This document shows positions 1-10,434 of a stretch of 64,000 nucleotides of DNA, piece after piece. Position 1 is the stretch's first letter, and every line of letters starts with the position of its first letter. The notes beneath the pieces were generated by a model. It was not told where the DNA came from. It saw only the letters and a program-made list of their open reading frames with translations, and did no database searches. The translations under genes were made by a program, and so were the position numbers. This stretch comes from Rhynchopus sp. YZ270_cl-10 (Eukaryota > Euglenozoa > Diplonemea > Diplonemida > Diplonemidae): positions 372,001 to 436,000 of the forward strand of contig OZ037855.1 in NCBI GenBank assembly GCA_964035575.1, read 5' to 3'.

Positions 1-1566
1 CGTAACATCCAGCTGCATTCTGCTGTACTGTCGGTTGGGTGTTGCTAAAGGCATCCGCCACAGCACTCCCAAATGCAGTGCTGCTGAAAACGAAAGAAGT
101 TGTCACAGAAGGTGGATCGTAGCGATGAGGATGCAGCAGTACTTCGGGGAGAAAAAGGAAAAAGAAAAAGAAAAGAGTGTTGCAATGGATTACGTTTCAC
201 AGTTTCGTTCCCACCCCCCACCCGCGGAAAAAAAAGAGAGAAAAAAAAAAAGAACCCCCCCCAGCCCCCAAATCTTCGTACTGAATATCGGTGTGCTGGA
301 AACAAAAGAGAAAAAAAAAACAATAAGTTCGGTAGATGGCCTGAGATTCGCGTAGTCACGCGTCACATTGAAAGGTGAACAGGCGTTGGTGGGCAAAGAG
401 GCGCGGAGGAATCTTAAGAAGAAGCAAAAAACTTGAAAGACGAATGTACCTCTTGTGCGCACACATAAAAGATTTCGGGAAATAGTCATAACAATCGTTG
501 GAGAACAAATTATTTCAACATATGCATTTCAATTGAAAGAACAAAAACAACAAAATAAAATAAAACAAGAGAGAAAATTGAAGACGACCTCAGCCTCGAG
601 CATCACCAAAAAGTACTAAAATATATTTCATGGGTATGGTGCGATAGATATTGTCAGTTCACACCATTTAGTATACGTTATTGTTTTTAAGTTGCATAAA
701 ATTTGGATAAAATAAATCAAATAAATAAAGGTTGGGAAGATGACCTCACAGTGCACGGTCACCTTTAGAAAAACTTTAGCTCTTGGATATGCATCTCGAT
801 GCCTCTCGTGCACACATCCATTAAACAGGATGTATATGAGACCCATCTGCGACCTCCACCAAGACAGGGCGTGGGTGGGGTGGTTACTGGTACACGATAT
901 AAACACGTGGGGGGTGGGTGGAGGGGGAACGTCACGACAGTGCTCGGAATACTCGAAATATGCACTCTTCTTTCAATAAAAAAAACACACAATTGCTTTC
1001 ATGGTGTGGCCCGCCCATCGATTTAAACCACTTTTGGGCCATTCTTGGGACATCCAAAACGGGCCTCACCATTTCATGCACTTTCAAATCAAAGAAGAGA
1101 AAGTACAAAAGGACGCTTCTATACAGATACGTCCAATCTTGTTTGTTGAAAAAAACGATAGGCCCAATAGACCAAAAAGGGGAAGGGGGGGGAAGGGGGA
1201 AGGGGGAGAGGAAGGGGAGGTTTCTTTGTTTGTGTGCTGAACATCACTTCCCCTCTTATTTCATTTTTTTCTCTTTTCTTTCTTTTTTGCTATACCGTAA
1301 ACGCAGGGATTCCTCTTATCTTCATTAATTCCCCAGAATAATTACGGTCCATTCGTACGTTTACGGTATTTTGGGCTTAGGAAGGACCCAAACGTGCCCT
1401 GCCATATAGAGAGAAACACTACGGGAGAAGGAACCTCAAACATGAACAAAATACAAGGGAAACGCACACACAAAAGGAAACAACATTCTTACAATTTTAT
1501 TTTTCCACTCTTTTTTTCTTCCTTTTTTTTTACAATTTTCCCATATTTTTTTTTCCTTCGTATGCT
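1..1566. other. gene-poor AT-rich spacer with purine runs and hairpin repeats
   Basis: No ORF here looks coding; the open frames are lysine/arginine-rich or phenylalanine-rich translations of A- and T-runs. It holds copies of dispersed hairpin repeats at about 436-470, 737-766 and 782-828, a copy of the ACTTTC/GAAAGT hairpin repeat at 1080-1137, and a G-rich run at about 1178-1225. The 3' end of the glycoside hydrolase gene closes the interval. Confidence 0.6.
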
Positions 1567-3930
1567 TCAAATAGTAAACCCTCCCACCAGCAGGTCCGCA
1601 TCCGACGAGCCGCCTACCCTCACAACCCATGCACCCTTCTGCACTTCACGGGCGGACGGGGAGGCCTCGGTGCTGAGCGCCAGATCGTTGTAGGTCAACG
1701 CCACTTGCATGCTCTGGTGCTCACCTGGCAAAAGCACGCGGGTCAACACAAACGAAGCAAGACGCTTCCACGGACGCACCACAAGCGAGCCTTCAGGGTC
1801 CTGCACATACACCTGCGCTGCCTCTGCACCGCTATGCACTGTACCATTGTTCTGCACCGAAAACTGCACCGTCACGACCACCTCCGACCCATCTGTGATC
1901 ACCGGAACAGCTGCTGCACCGACAACCAGCTGATCATACTTAAACGTTGTGTAGGACAGACCAAACCCAAACGGGAACAGCGGTGCCGCCTCGCCATATG
2001 GGTCAGACACGTAAGAGTTGTACACCCTTCCCGATGCGTCTGGGGGTGACCTCTGGTTGGACACCCACTTTCCTACCAAAGGCTGTTGGAAGGGCTGTGC
2101 GCCAGAGTGGACGTGGCCTACTGTCTTAGCCCAGGATGCTTGGAGGCGGGCAGATGGGGTGACATCGCCAGCGATGACGTCGAGGATGGCTTGTGCGCCT
2201 TCTTCGCCAGGGCGGCCGGCCCAAAGGAGGGCGTCCATTCCATTGAGGAGGTTGACACCATTGCTTTGGATGGAAAAGCTGACCGGACGGCCGCTGATGA
2301 GGACTCCAATGATCGGGGTGGATTGGCAAATTTTCCCCGCAGATTTGGCGGAGAGAATTGCGTTGAGGAGCGCCTCCTGGCCGCCGGGGAGGTCAAGGTC
2401 ACTACGGTCCATCCACTCTCCACACGTCTTCTCTGAGTCTCCAAGCGTCAAAATGATTGCACCCAGGTCAGCGCAGGGGACACTCGAGGCAAGCGCGACG
2501 GCTGCCGCAATTTGGGTTTCGTTGGCGTTCGCATCCGGCGTAGCTCCCTGGGAGTATGCAAGCTTGGTGCCCTTCCACCCCGCACTGAGCACGCCTTGGA
2601 TCGTCTTAATCTCAGCGCCCATAGAGGAGTACGGCCCCACGAAGCTCCCGGCCGCATCAGCGCTGCCCAGCCACCCCAGGGAGACGATCGTCTTCGCGTT
2701 AAGGTCCTTGAGTGGCAGTGCTGTGTTCTGGTTGCGGAGGAGCACCGTTCCCTGCTGTGCAGCCTCCAATGCAAGCTGCCGTTTCGCTGCAGTGTCGAGA
2801 TAGGCACGGCCGTTCTGGTCGGGGTATGGGTTGTCAAAAAGACCGGTCGCGAACTTCATTTTAAGCACCCTCCCGACTGTGGTACGAAGCTGCTCCATGG
2901 TGATCAGACCCTGCGTGAGAGCGTCGTTGATGTTCTCGTAGGTGTACGTGAACTGCCCGCATTGCAGATCTTGGTCGACTCCTCCAATGATACCACGCGC
3001 TGCCGCCTGCGCCGGGGTGGACGCAACACGGAACTGGATGAGAACGTTGATGTCGTTGCAGTCGCTGATGGTCAACCCATCTGTGAAGTTCAGCTCCTTG
3101 CGGAGCACTGTGTTGACAAGATAGTCATTCGCGTGCATCGGGACGTCCAGGACGGTTTGATGACTCGGCATTGCACCCATCCCTCCGCCAACCGTCGCAA
3201 AATACCTCCACGGCTTCAGGTACACATCACGGACCTCCCTCTCAGTTGCGTCGAGACGCTTTCCGTTCAACCCCCCCTCAGCCCCACCATAGCCAACATA
3301 ATGCTTTGCAAGCGCCAGCACCTTCCCTGCAGGGAGGTACCCCCCTGAGTTGTGCCGCAGCGTTTTGGCACCCTGCAGCCCCTTTGCAGAGGCCTCGGCG
3401 TAGTGCGCCGTGAGGGAGGGGTCCGGGGAGAAGCCTTCCTGGAAGCGCCCAAAGCGTGGGTCCGTGAAAAGGTTGATGACCGGGGCAAATGCGATGGTAG
3501 CACCACAGATGAGCGTTTCGTTTGCAATGATGTCGTGCACAGCTTCAATCAGCGTTGTGTTGAAGGTCGCACCAAGGGTAAGCGGCATCGGGAAGATGGT
3601 CCCACCATAGCACCCACTGTGAAGCGATTCATGAAGCCATGCAACCGGGATACCCCAACGGCTTTGGTTGAGCACCGCTTCCTGCACGGTCTTGATGTCT
3701 GCAAGAGCAAACGCAGAGATCGTTCCAATGCTCGTCTTCCCATAGTCCTTGATAACCGATTCCACAGTTACACCAAAGTCGGGTGCACGCAGCTGGTTCG
3801 CAAGCTCCTCCACACTCAGCTTAGGCAGCAACGCAGCGACACGCGCCTCCACACTCTGTGAAGGATCCTTCCACAGTTCATCTGCCGCAGCAACAACAGT
3901 GACCACCCCTAACAGGGTAGCAAAGCGCAT
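1567..3930 (-). CDS. secreted glycoside hydrolase family 3 (beta-xylosidase/beta-glucosidase-like)
   Basis: A 787-residue protein without introns. The start at 3930 is chosen because it begins a signal peptide (MRFATLLGVVTVVAAADE); the longer in-frame ORF to 4119 only translates a CT-rich minisatellite into proline/serine repeats. Residues about 20-320 form the GH3 TIM-barrel: a GIPVAWLHE segment near 93, KH at 209-210, and the nucleophile motif TISDCND with Asp290. GH3 beta-xylosidases commonly have SDC where beta-glucosidases have SDW, so xylosidase-type specificity is favoured but not proven. An alpha/beta sandwich follows, then a C-terminal fibronectin III-like domain (AAQVYVQDPEGS through VRVGGSSDADLLVGGFTI). 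It probably cleaves beta-linked sugars from plant or algal polysaccharide outside the cell or in the endomembrane system. No other carbohydrate gene is nearby. Confidence 0.93.
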   Translation of the reverse strand: MRFATLLGVVTVVAAADELWKDPSQSVEARVAALLPKLSVEELANQLRAPDFGVTVESVIKDYGKTSIGTISAFALADIKTVQEAVLNQSRWGIPVAWLHESLHSGCYGGTIFPMPLTLGATFNTTLIEAVHDIIANETLICGATIAFAPVINLFTDPRFGRFQEGFSPDPSLTAHYAEASAKGLQGAKTLRHNSGGYLPAGKVLALAKHYVGYGGAEGGLNGKRLDATEREVRDVYLKPWRYFATVGGGMGAMPSHQTVLDVPMHANDYLVNTVLRKELNFTDGLTISDCNDINVLIQFRVASTPAQAAARGIIGGVDQDLQCGQFTYTYENINDALTQGLITMEQLRTTVGRVLKMKFATGLFDNPYPDQNGRAYLDTAAKRQLALEAAQQGTVLLRNQNTALPLKDLNAKTIVSLGWLGSADAAGSFVGPYSSMGAEIKTIQGVLSAGWKGTKLAYSQGATPDANANETQIAAAVALASSVPCADLGAIILTLGDSEKTCGEWMDRSDLDLPGGQEALLNAILSAKSAGKICQSTPIIGVLISGRPVSFSIQSNGVNLLNGMDALLWAGRPGEEGAQAILDVIAGDVTPSARLQASWAKTVGHVHSGAQPFQQPLVGKWVSNQRSPPDASGRVYNSYVSDPYGEAAPLFPFGFGLSYTTFKYDQLVVGAAAVPVITDGSEVVVTVQFSVQNNGTVHSGAEAAQVYVQDPEGSLVVRPWKRLASFVLTRVLLPGEHQSMQVALTYNDLALSTEASPSAREVQKGAWVVRVGGSSDADLLVGGFTI

Positions 3931-3957
3931 TGGAAAGGGGATACGAAGAGTGTTTGT

Positions 3958-3959
3958 CT
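3958..3959 (-). promoter_or_regulatory. putative spliced-leader acceptor AG of the GH3 gene
   Basis: On the minus strand, CCCCCATACAG ends 27 nt before the chosen ATG, directly after more than 100 nt of TTCCTCC repeats, which form an unbroken polypyrimidine tract. This is the expected layout of a trans-splice acceptor. The assignment rests on position and composition only. Confidence 0.4.
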
Positions 3960-3971
3960 GTATGGGGGAGT

Positions 3972-4081
3972 AAGGAGGAAGGTGGAAGGAGGAAGGAGGA
4001 AGGAGGAAGGAGGAAGGAGGAAGGAGGAAGGAGGAAGGAGGAAGGAGGAAGGAGGAAGGAGGAAGGAGGAAGGAGGAAGGT
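3972..4081. repeat. 7-bp minisatellite (GGAGGAA)n
   Basis: About fifteen head-to-tail copies of GGAGGAA on the plus strand, TTCCTCC on the minus strand, with slight variants at the left end. It sits immediately upstream of the GH3 start codon and translates as PPSSFLL in the minus frame, which explains the spurious N-terminal extension of that ORF. Confidence 0.95.
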
Positions 4082-4119
4082 GTAGTATGGTGCGCTGTTG
4101 CAATTAAAACGACGAACAA

Positions 4120-5074
4120 CGGATGGAGGCGGGGTGTGTGTCTGAAGCACGAAAAAGATAGGGATGGAGAGGGAGAGAGAGAGCGGGACGCTTTTTTAGA
4201 AGTGTTATGTGGTTGAGAGTTAGGGGGGAAATGCCGGGTTGTACTTTAATGTGTGGGATGACCAGACGTGGCAGTAATGTTATTTTTATTTGTATTTGAC
4301 AACCATGCCAAGAGGTAGGGTCGGTCTGCTAATGACACATTTTGAAATAGCAATGAAACGTTGAAAAAGGCTATGAAACGTGGAGCCATTCTACACTATC
4401 TACATACTTCTTTGAGCGAAAAAGTATTTTTTTTTTTTTTTTAATTTAACAAATGTGGTGCACATGACAAAAGCCACACAAACTACTGTAGTTACCCATA
4501 AGTGGCACCCAATAGTGTCAAGTATCAAAACAGGGATTCGCATATCGTACGCTGACGACAACGCTTTATTTACCCCTTTTTTCCCCAATCCAGCCACAAA
4601 GCAACTCTATTCTCTGGATTGTCATGTACACCAAAAAAGCACAACAAAAGCAAAACAAGAAGAAGAAGAAAAAAAACAGGGTTCACAAGGTTCAAAAGGA
4701 GGGCACTCCAAGTTAGAAAGGAGAGGGCGGTGCAGTTAGCTGCGACCCCACTCGGCCACCTAGCCTGTCCCCTGGAGGGGTCTTTGTAACCACCTTGACT
4801 GTAGGGAAAACAAGAGGGACAGCGCAAACGCTTCAGACGTACGCACTGTCTTCAAGAAAAGATAAAAAAAGCAGAAAAAGTGGAATAAATGAAAATAAAT
4901 TTTTGGTGAAGATGGTTATAAGACTCAAGTTGCTGAGTCTGCAAAGAAAAAAAAGGGGGATAGTTATTGAGTGCAGACACATCTTACTGGACCATGACAG
5001 CCCCGATGAAAGCACAAAAGAAAAAAAGAAAAGTTCAGATACAGGGCTAGAATATTGCGGCATTTTGAACCCGC
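4120..5074. other. intergenic spacer, no gene seen
   Basis: AT-rich with A/T homopolymers (for example about 4428-4442) and short low-complexity ORFs. I see no coding signal, TIR pair or tandem array here apart from purine-rich runs. Confidence 0.55.
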
Positions 5075-5082
5075 AACACAAC

Positions 5083-5934
5083 CAGGGCACTAGCTAGGTG
5101 CTTTTTTGCGGTTTCAAAACCGCAAAAACCCGGTTTTGCGGTTTGGCGGAAAAAAAAAAAAAAAAACGGAAAATCTCGGGGCAGAAAAAAAAAATGTGGG
5201 GGGTTTTTGGGCACTGTTGGGGCCCCCTCGCCCGACCCCCAGATGACTGGCATGATAGCACCTTAATTTTTTTCTGCTCGCTGCGCTCACGGAAGTACAC
5301 CCCAAAAAAATTTCCGCTCGCTTCGCTCGCGGAGTGAACCCATATTTTTTTTTGCCTGCGGCGCCATTTTCCTTTTTTGCTTCGCAAAAAAAGGGTTTGT
5401 TGAGTGACTCTGGTGTAAAACCGGCATCTTTACACCGTACCCTAATTTTTTTTGCCTGCGGCGCCATTTATTATTTTACAATGTCTTCGGGAAACCCCTT
5501 GCAATTTGGACAGTTGCATTTTGCAACCGAAAATGCAATCGATTCAGGTAGAGGGGTGGTCACGATCGGTGAGATTAAGTCAGAGCATAGTGAGCCGGCG
5601 TGCCACCGCGGACATGGAGGAGTATGTGATAGAATGGTCGACAGCAAACAGGAGACTGGGGGGTATGTGCGAACGTCGGAAGCTGTGCAGACCCTGCGGC
5701 AACACATGCTCACGCACAGAAGCATTCTGATACATGCAATGAAGTTGGCAGGAGATTCCACCAGGGGTCAGTCGGGTTTAGCCCCGTAAAAAATGCCCTG
5801 TAAATAACCCCTTCCCAAAATCTCCCCGTCCCTCATTCGTGTGTTTTCCATTCTAGTTTGTCGCCGCGCGAAATTTTTTTTGAAACCGCAAAACCGCAAA
5901 AAAACGGAAAAAAAAAAGTCTAGCTAGTGCCCTG
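5083..5934. mobile_element. hAT-like MITE 1 (852 bp)
   Basis: Terminal inverted repeats CAGGGCACTAGCTAG are perfect over 15 bp at both ends. The 8-bp target duplication AACACAAC is exact (5075-5082 and 5935-5942). A CAGGG start with an 8-bp duplication is the hAT hallmark. No transposase frame exists, so it is non-autonomous. Just inside the left end is a palindrome built on GCGGTTTCAAAACCGC; the right end has direct repeats of GCGGTTT. The interior contains a TGCCTGCGGCGCC hairpin and homopolymers. Parts of the interior and one end match MITE 2 in the opposite orientation. Confidence 0.92.
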
Positions 5935-6088
5935 AACACAACACAAAAAAAAAAACAAAACTTGGAAACAAGACACATTACACTGAGAGACTGTTCAAAC
6001 GCCTCACCTACACCTGATATTTGTATCACACCTGCAAAGATGAACACACTCCTCTGTGGCCACCTTCTGACGCCGTCACATCTAGAGG

Positions 6089-6283
6089 TCACCTGTTCTC
6101 GCCACCTTCATCTCCGACTCTCGCCGTGTCATTCGTATCACCTCTACCCCCTGTTACGTGAAGTCCCCGTTCGCTGTCGAAGCCCTGTCCTCCTCCATCA
6201 AGACTCACGTTGCATACTTTTACCAGGCCAGACTGGCGTGAGAGCTCTGTTGGGTGGAGCTCGATCCCAGCGGAAGAGGGCAT
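6089..6283 (-). CDS. small DGGGQ-core ORF, copy 1
   Basis: A 64-residue ORF starting MPSSAGIELHPTELS and containing LVKVCNVSLDGGGQGFDSE. The core matches three other minus-strand ORFs in this window (7902-8105, 10141-10371, 18373-18519), with pattern V-x-I/V-x-x-V-x-x-DGGGQ-x-F/Y-D. Shared peptide sequence in otherwise unrelated surroundings argues for a real coding family, or fragments of one. No signal peptide or known domain is recognised. This copy is the most diverged (SERGL where the others have LKG) and may be decayed. Confidence 0.3.
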   Translation of the reverse strand: MPSSAGIELHPTELSRQSGLVKVCNVSLDGGGQGFDSERGLHVTGGRGDTNDTARVGDEGGENR

Positions 6284-6505
6284 AGAAGGACCTTCGATAC
6301 TCTGGATGAGTGAAAACAACAACGGCAGTGGCGGCTCAATGCAGCAGGGGATCAAGAAAGGAAGATAAAGGAAGAAATAGAAGGCAAGATGCTCCCTAAG
6401 GTGCTCCCTCACACCAAAATATTCAAGAAAAATATACAAATACAATGTGCCTGTTTGAGGTGTGTTGTGGAGGGTTTGAGGGTTAGGGCAAGAAAAATGA
6501 TGCAT

Positions 6506-7900
6506 GTTTTTTTGTATCTTTTTTTAAAATTGTCGGAGCCTTTCAGAGGGTCGAAAAAAGAGAGGCAAATATACTGAGTTGTATATTGGCGCCTTCAGGA
6601 AGTCCCAAGTACCCACCCTGTCCCCAAGTCATTAAATGAGAAAAAAAATGGGACAGGCTGTGTGAATCACCCTCTCGAGCAATAGCCTTCACCCATTTTT
6701 TAATCCTTTGTCACGAATGGGGGGAAACAATTCACCAGGGGAGGTGGAGGGATATTTTGCTGGCAAATATGAGCCTCAGCCTCTCTACAGTACTTCACCT
6801 TCGACGAAAAAGAAAAATCATTACAAATCTCTCCGATTTACCCTCCTTCGGCCGACAATAGGGGGCGCCAGCGTTGCGTTAACATTGCCACAAAAAAAAA
6901 AAAATAAAAAATAAAAAAACTAAGATGGATGTTCACACACATCTTAAAAGAAACCGGTGTACGGTGTTCACAAAGGGGTCTAGTATTAAGTATCACCCAC
7001 ACAGAGAAAAAGGGTTTTGGAGCGTTGTAACAGTAAACTTAAGTCTCACTGTGTCAAGGCTTAGATGCCTTTACGGTAAGGTAAAACCCCGGGGGAAAAG
7101 ATGCACCGTTTTTAAAAAGGTGGAAATGTTGTTGCAACTGCAAAAATGTTTTGCTAAAAAAACAAAAACAAAAAGTAAAAAATTAGTCTCGTCCCAAGGG
7201 TGCTATCCCTGCGCAGCGTATAACACAGGTGGGGGAGTAACAACAAAAAGACAACAGAGTTGAATCAAAGTAGCTTCAGTGTCTACGTTATCAACTGAAT
7301 AAAGACAAAAAAGGCAAAAATGGGATATTTTTGGGGAATAGGGAATAATAGAACGTGAGGACATGTAGATAAATGTGTGTACTGTTAGCACACATTATAA
7401 CATACAAATATGTATTCCGAACCCAACCTGCCCTTGAAGTCTTACGAAACTCGAAAAGGAGGTCGGGGGAATATAACTCCCCTCAGCAGCTTGGTGCTTG
7501 TCGCATCTAGATGCAGAAGGCAAAAAGAAAATGCTGTGATCTTCAGATCACAGAGGAAAGGGGTGGGGGAAATGGAACTCTTTTACCCCTCCTGGAGATA
7601 GCCCCTGAAGGAAGAGTGTGGACAAGCTAGAGTGTGTAAGAAAATTTAGAATGCTGTACCTTGCAGCCAGCCTGTTTTAATTGGTCGTCTCATTAGAGAT
7701 ATAAATGTTATGTTAAACTTTTATGCTTTTTTCTGATAATCGTTGGATTAGCATAGTTGCCTCGGTTGTGTTGCCACAGCTGTGCAACCCTCCACCTTTT
7801 TTTTTGTGGTGGTTTTATAGAATTTGGTTGTATTAGCAGTAGACACCCAAAGTATGAGCTCCACTATTGTCCCCCCGACTCAAACGGTGCTTTTGAGGTT
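6506..7900. other. repeat-rich spacer, no gene seen
   Basis: AT-rich sequence with homopolymers. A fragment around 6855-6864 (TAGGGGGCGC) resembles the terminus of the element at 27002-29156. A 45-bp sequence at 7755-7803 recurs at 14111-14155. No ORF has coding character. Confidence 0.5.
7755..7803. repeat. dispersed repeat TAGTTGCCTCGG, copy 1
   Basis: TAGTTGCCTCGGTTGTGTTG followed by CCACAG and GTGCAA is found again at 14111-14155 with only small differences. Both copies run into a homopolymer (T here, A there). Function and class are unknown. Confidence 0.7.
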
Positions 7901-7901
7901 C

Positions 7902-8105
7902 TCAAGCATGCTTGGGCAGCTGGAACGTACCTCTGAACCCAAGCTTCTCAAAAGGGCACTCCTCCTCAACGGTGCCCACCTGCTTGAACCCCTTCAGGCT
8001 GTCGTATGTCTGGCCGCCTCCATCCATCCTGACGCTTCCGATCTTGATCAACGTCACATTCGGGTGGTTGCTGAGGAACAGTGTCGGCTCGCATGTGGTC
8101 GTCAT
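7902..8105 (-). CDS. small DGGGQ-core ORF, copy 2
   Basis: A 67-residue ORF with the core VTLIKIGSVRMDGGGQTYD followed by SLKGFKQVG and ending in GTFQLPKHA. It is the longest clean member of the DGGGQ family here. On the minus strand the ATG follows TTTTTTAG then CGTTTCTTTACAAC, which could be a short-leader acceptor; the TTTACAAC/TTTACACC block before ATG is shared with the copy near 10400. There is no signal peptide or recognised domain. It may be a small gene or a surviving exon of a larger family. Confidence 0.4.
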   Translation of the reverse strand: MTTTCEPTLFLSNHPNVTLIKIGSVRMDGGGQTYDSLKGFKQVGTVEEECPFEKLGFRGTFQLPKHA

Positions 8106-9559
8106 GTTGTAAAGAAACGCTAAAAAAGCTGCTTATAAAGACTAAGAGAGGGGAGTTTTGAGGGTATTTCAAAGTGTGTTGTGTATAGTATCTGTTGGGG
8201 TATGTTTTGCAGGGAGGGGGAGGGGGAGGGGGGAGGGACAGCAGCGGGGGCTGTTCCAGCTGCCAAAGAATCGGAACACTGCAGTGTGTATGTACTCCGC
8301 AGAATCGTTGCTGGCCGGGTGTTGGTATTAAATAGCAGAGTGCGTCCTTGGAGTCGAGGAAGGAAGCTGCCGTTAGCGAGGTCCACAAAGAGGCTGTCGC
8401 TCACACTGTGCCTTCCTCCTCACAGCGGTATTGAACTCCCCCCCTATTCAGCCACTAAAAATGGTATTTCGTTATAACATATCATGTGATGTAATGCCGG
8501 ATGAAAAATCAAAATGAAAGGAGAAATTCTCGAAAGTCAACGAGATGACCTAAGCCTTGCGGCTACTTGGTCACCTTTAGAGGAGACATAGGGTAACAAA
8601 ACATGAAAGAAAGGTGAAGATGAAGCTAATCTGCTTCGCGCTAAAGTAGAAAAAAAAAAAGAGGAATAAATTGCCCACACCTGTAGGGTGACGTGACGGT
8701 AGGAAGGATGGAAAAATAGTAACTCTGATAGGTAAGTAAAAGGGAAAAGGTTTTCCCGTTGATTGCTCAATTACCCTGTTCGAAGGGGGTGATTGGCGAC
8801 CGTATCCGAACTATTTCTCCTTTAAGCCCACGCTTGTAGGTATATAAATAAAATTACTAGAAATACAACGGTCCGCTCGTGACGGTGTACTCTTTAAAAA
8901 AAAATCATACTCACAAAACAGCACATCAAATTGGTGTGTGTGTAAACTGTGTAAAGAGGGGAGGATTTTGTTGGAACTGGGTTTGATTGAACTTGGCGGA
9001 CTATACCCTTGCAGGCAAACCCGCAAACCCGACGAATACAGCCAGATAGCAGAAATAATTGGTTGAGTAACAGACTGGAGCGTGTCCTGCCACGCAGAAT
9101 TAAAAGAAAGCTTGCGAGATGAACACGACCCTCGTGCACATACACACTCGTCATGCTGTGAGTACAAAACACCCATACGTTCACACCTCGTCCCAAGCTT
9201 TTAAAATTTCGCATATCGGTGCTCTTATCAATCCCAGTCCAATAAGAAGAGGGAACTTTCCTAAAGAAACAAAGCAACATGAAGGCACAAAGTGAACAAC
9301 GGCGCATGTAAAACAGTACGTTTCAATGTACCGAAGCTCTTATGCGTTTCGTGCCTTCAACAAAATAAAAAGACAAGAAGTAAAAAAAACTTGTGACACA
9401 TCACATAACATCACATATTTTGTGAAGCAGACATGAAATGATCAGATGATGTATTTTTTGAATGGGCTGCACCAGGGATTCTTCACCTGAACCTGTACAG
9501 AGCCCAAGTTGGCCAAAATTCTTAACTCAATATTTTTACGTTTTCGGCACGCAGTTCAT

Positions 9560-9590
9560 ATACTTTCTGTTCTTAGCAAACAGAAAGTAT
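9560..9590. repeat. ACTTTC-type dispersed hairpin with a perfect 12-bp stem
   Basis: ATACTTTCTGTT and AACAGAAAGTAT pair perfectly around a 7-nt loop. The flanking TTCATATACTTTC context recurs at 1080-1137, 30664-30723 and 53568-53626, and in a related form (CATTCTTTT/AAAAGAATG) at 15317-15388, 15913-15960 and 19764-19830. Stem sequences differ between copies while pairing is kept. Confidence 0.6.
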
Positions 9591-9657
9591 CCTTCAAAAG
9601 AAATGCGTGCACTCTACATGCTAATATGCCACGCACAAAAAGAAAGAAAAGTTTTGC

Positions 9658-9691
9658 AAGATGATCCTGAGCCTCTCGTGCTTAGTCACCT
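9658..9691. repeat. CCTCTCGTG-core dispersed hairpin
   Basis: AAGATGATCCTGAG, CCTCTCGTG and CTTAGTCACCT form a stem-loop with the CCTCTCGTG core at the apex. Related copies: 8542-8579, 14767-14802, 15859-15882, 16671-16743, 20272-20389, 20562-20594, 23045-23078, 51802-51830, 52677-52717, 52735-52778 and the duplicates 8,492 bp further on. Many are preceded by GAAAAGTTTATAAGATGA. Confidence 0.65.
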
Positions 9692-9708
9692 AAAAAAAAG
9701 TTGGCTTG

Positions 9709-9812
9709 AAATACAACAGCCCGCTCGTGACAGTGTACCTTGGTACATGACCGGCTGCACCGGAGTGGACCCCAACCATGCACTCCTACATCCATTTCGT
9801 TTTACGTCTGAA
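9709..9812. repeat. dispersed repeat, GACAGTGTACCTTGGTAC type
   Basis: Contains CTCGTGACAGTGTACCTTGG, then GTGGACCCCAACCATGCA and TCCTACATCCATTTCG. Matching copies lie at 20852-20935 and 26306-26388. Shorter copies of only the first part lie at 8860-8891, 48867-48896 and 48957-48991. Confidence 0.7.
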
Positions 9813-10140
9813 GAAGAAAAATTATATTATCCAGAAACGGTAACCCTAAGGAACCAAAGCTCACGGAAATTGAAGGCAAAAAAAGGACTCGAGAAAAGAA
9901 AGGACACCACTCTCTCGAATACGCACACGAGAACGTCAACCATACAAAAGCACTCTTATTCAAGCGCCCTTCTCTGGAACAATCGGGATTGCACATTCCA
10001 CCACAAATTACTTTTTAGAGGTCGAGAAAAGAAGTCGTCAGCAAAGCCACTTTGAGCACAAACAATGACCCTGCCTAAACACCATCACAACCATCACCGC
10101 CACTGGCGACGAACACCAGAGCTGCCCCCCTCACCTCTCC

Positions 10141-10371
10141 CTACAGCACGCTTTTCCCCTCCTTTGCTTTCGGTGATGGCGCCACATTCCTCTGCCCTGT
10201 TGTGCACTGTGCTGCAGACGCTCCACTCTCCTTATGCACGTTGCCACCAGGGCGGCCGGTGCAGTTGCTGCAGCCACTGCTACAGCGAAGTTGGAACGTA
10301 CCACCCTTCAGCACATCGAACTCCTGCCCGCCACCATCGCACATCACATTCGCTATCTTAACTAAGGGCAT
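10141..10371 (-). CDS. small DGGGQ-core ORF, copy 3
   Basis: A 76-residue ORF beginning MPLVKIANVMCDGGGQEFDV and then LKGGTFQL. It matches copy 2 through the core and the GTFQL end, with the intervening segment absent. An upstream ATG near 10415 in a TTTACACC context reaches a stop after three codons. The tail from residue 32 on is not shared with other copies and may be non-coding. The 3-kb hAT-like element inserted only 56 bp upstream. Confidence 0.33.
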   Translation of the reverse strand: MPLVKIANVMCDGGGQEFDVLKGGTFQLRCSSGCSNCTGRPGGNVHKESGASAAQCTTGQRNVAPSPKAKEGKSVL

Positions 10372-10434
10372 CTCTTGCGTGTCTCGGATTCAACGCTATG
10401 TCAGCATGGTGTAAAGAGTGGTGTTAATCTGGAG

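Larger units (their letters stand above)
8110..10140. other. spacer with several dispersed hairpin repeats
   Basis: G-rich run at about 8212-8240. Hairpin repeats lie at 8542-8579, 8860-8891, 9115-9150, 9560-9590 (ATACTTTCTGTT/AACAGAAAGTAT stem) and 9658-9691, with a longer dispersed repeat at 9709-9812. The 197-codon frame at 9462-10055 is assembled from these repeats and is not considered a gene. Confidence 0.6.

Noticed and set aside
3931-4119. N-terminal extension of the GH3 protein to the ORF start
   Set aside because: It translates the minisatellite and the likely leader acceptor lies inside it; the signal peptide begins at 3930.
9462-10055. 197-codon plus-strand ORF
   Set aside because: Made of several dispersed hairpin repeats and A/T-rich filler, with no coding composition or recognisable motif.
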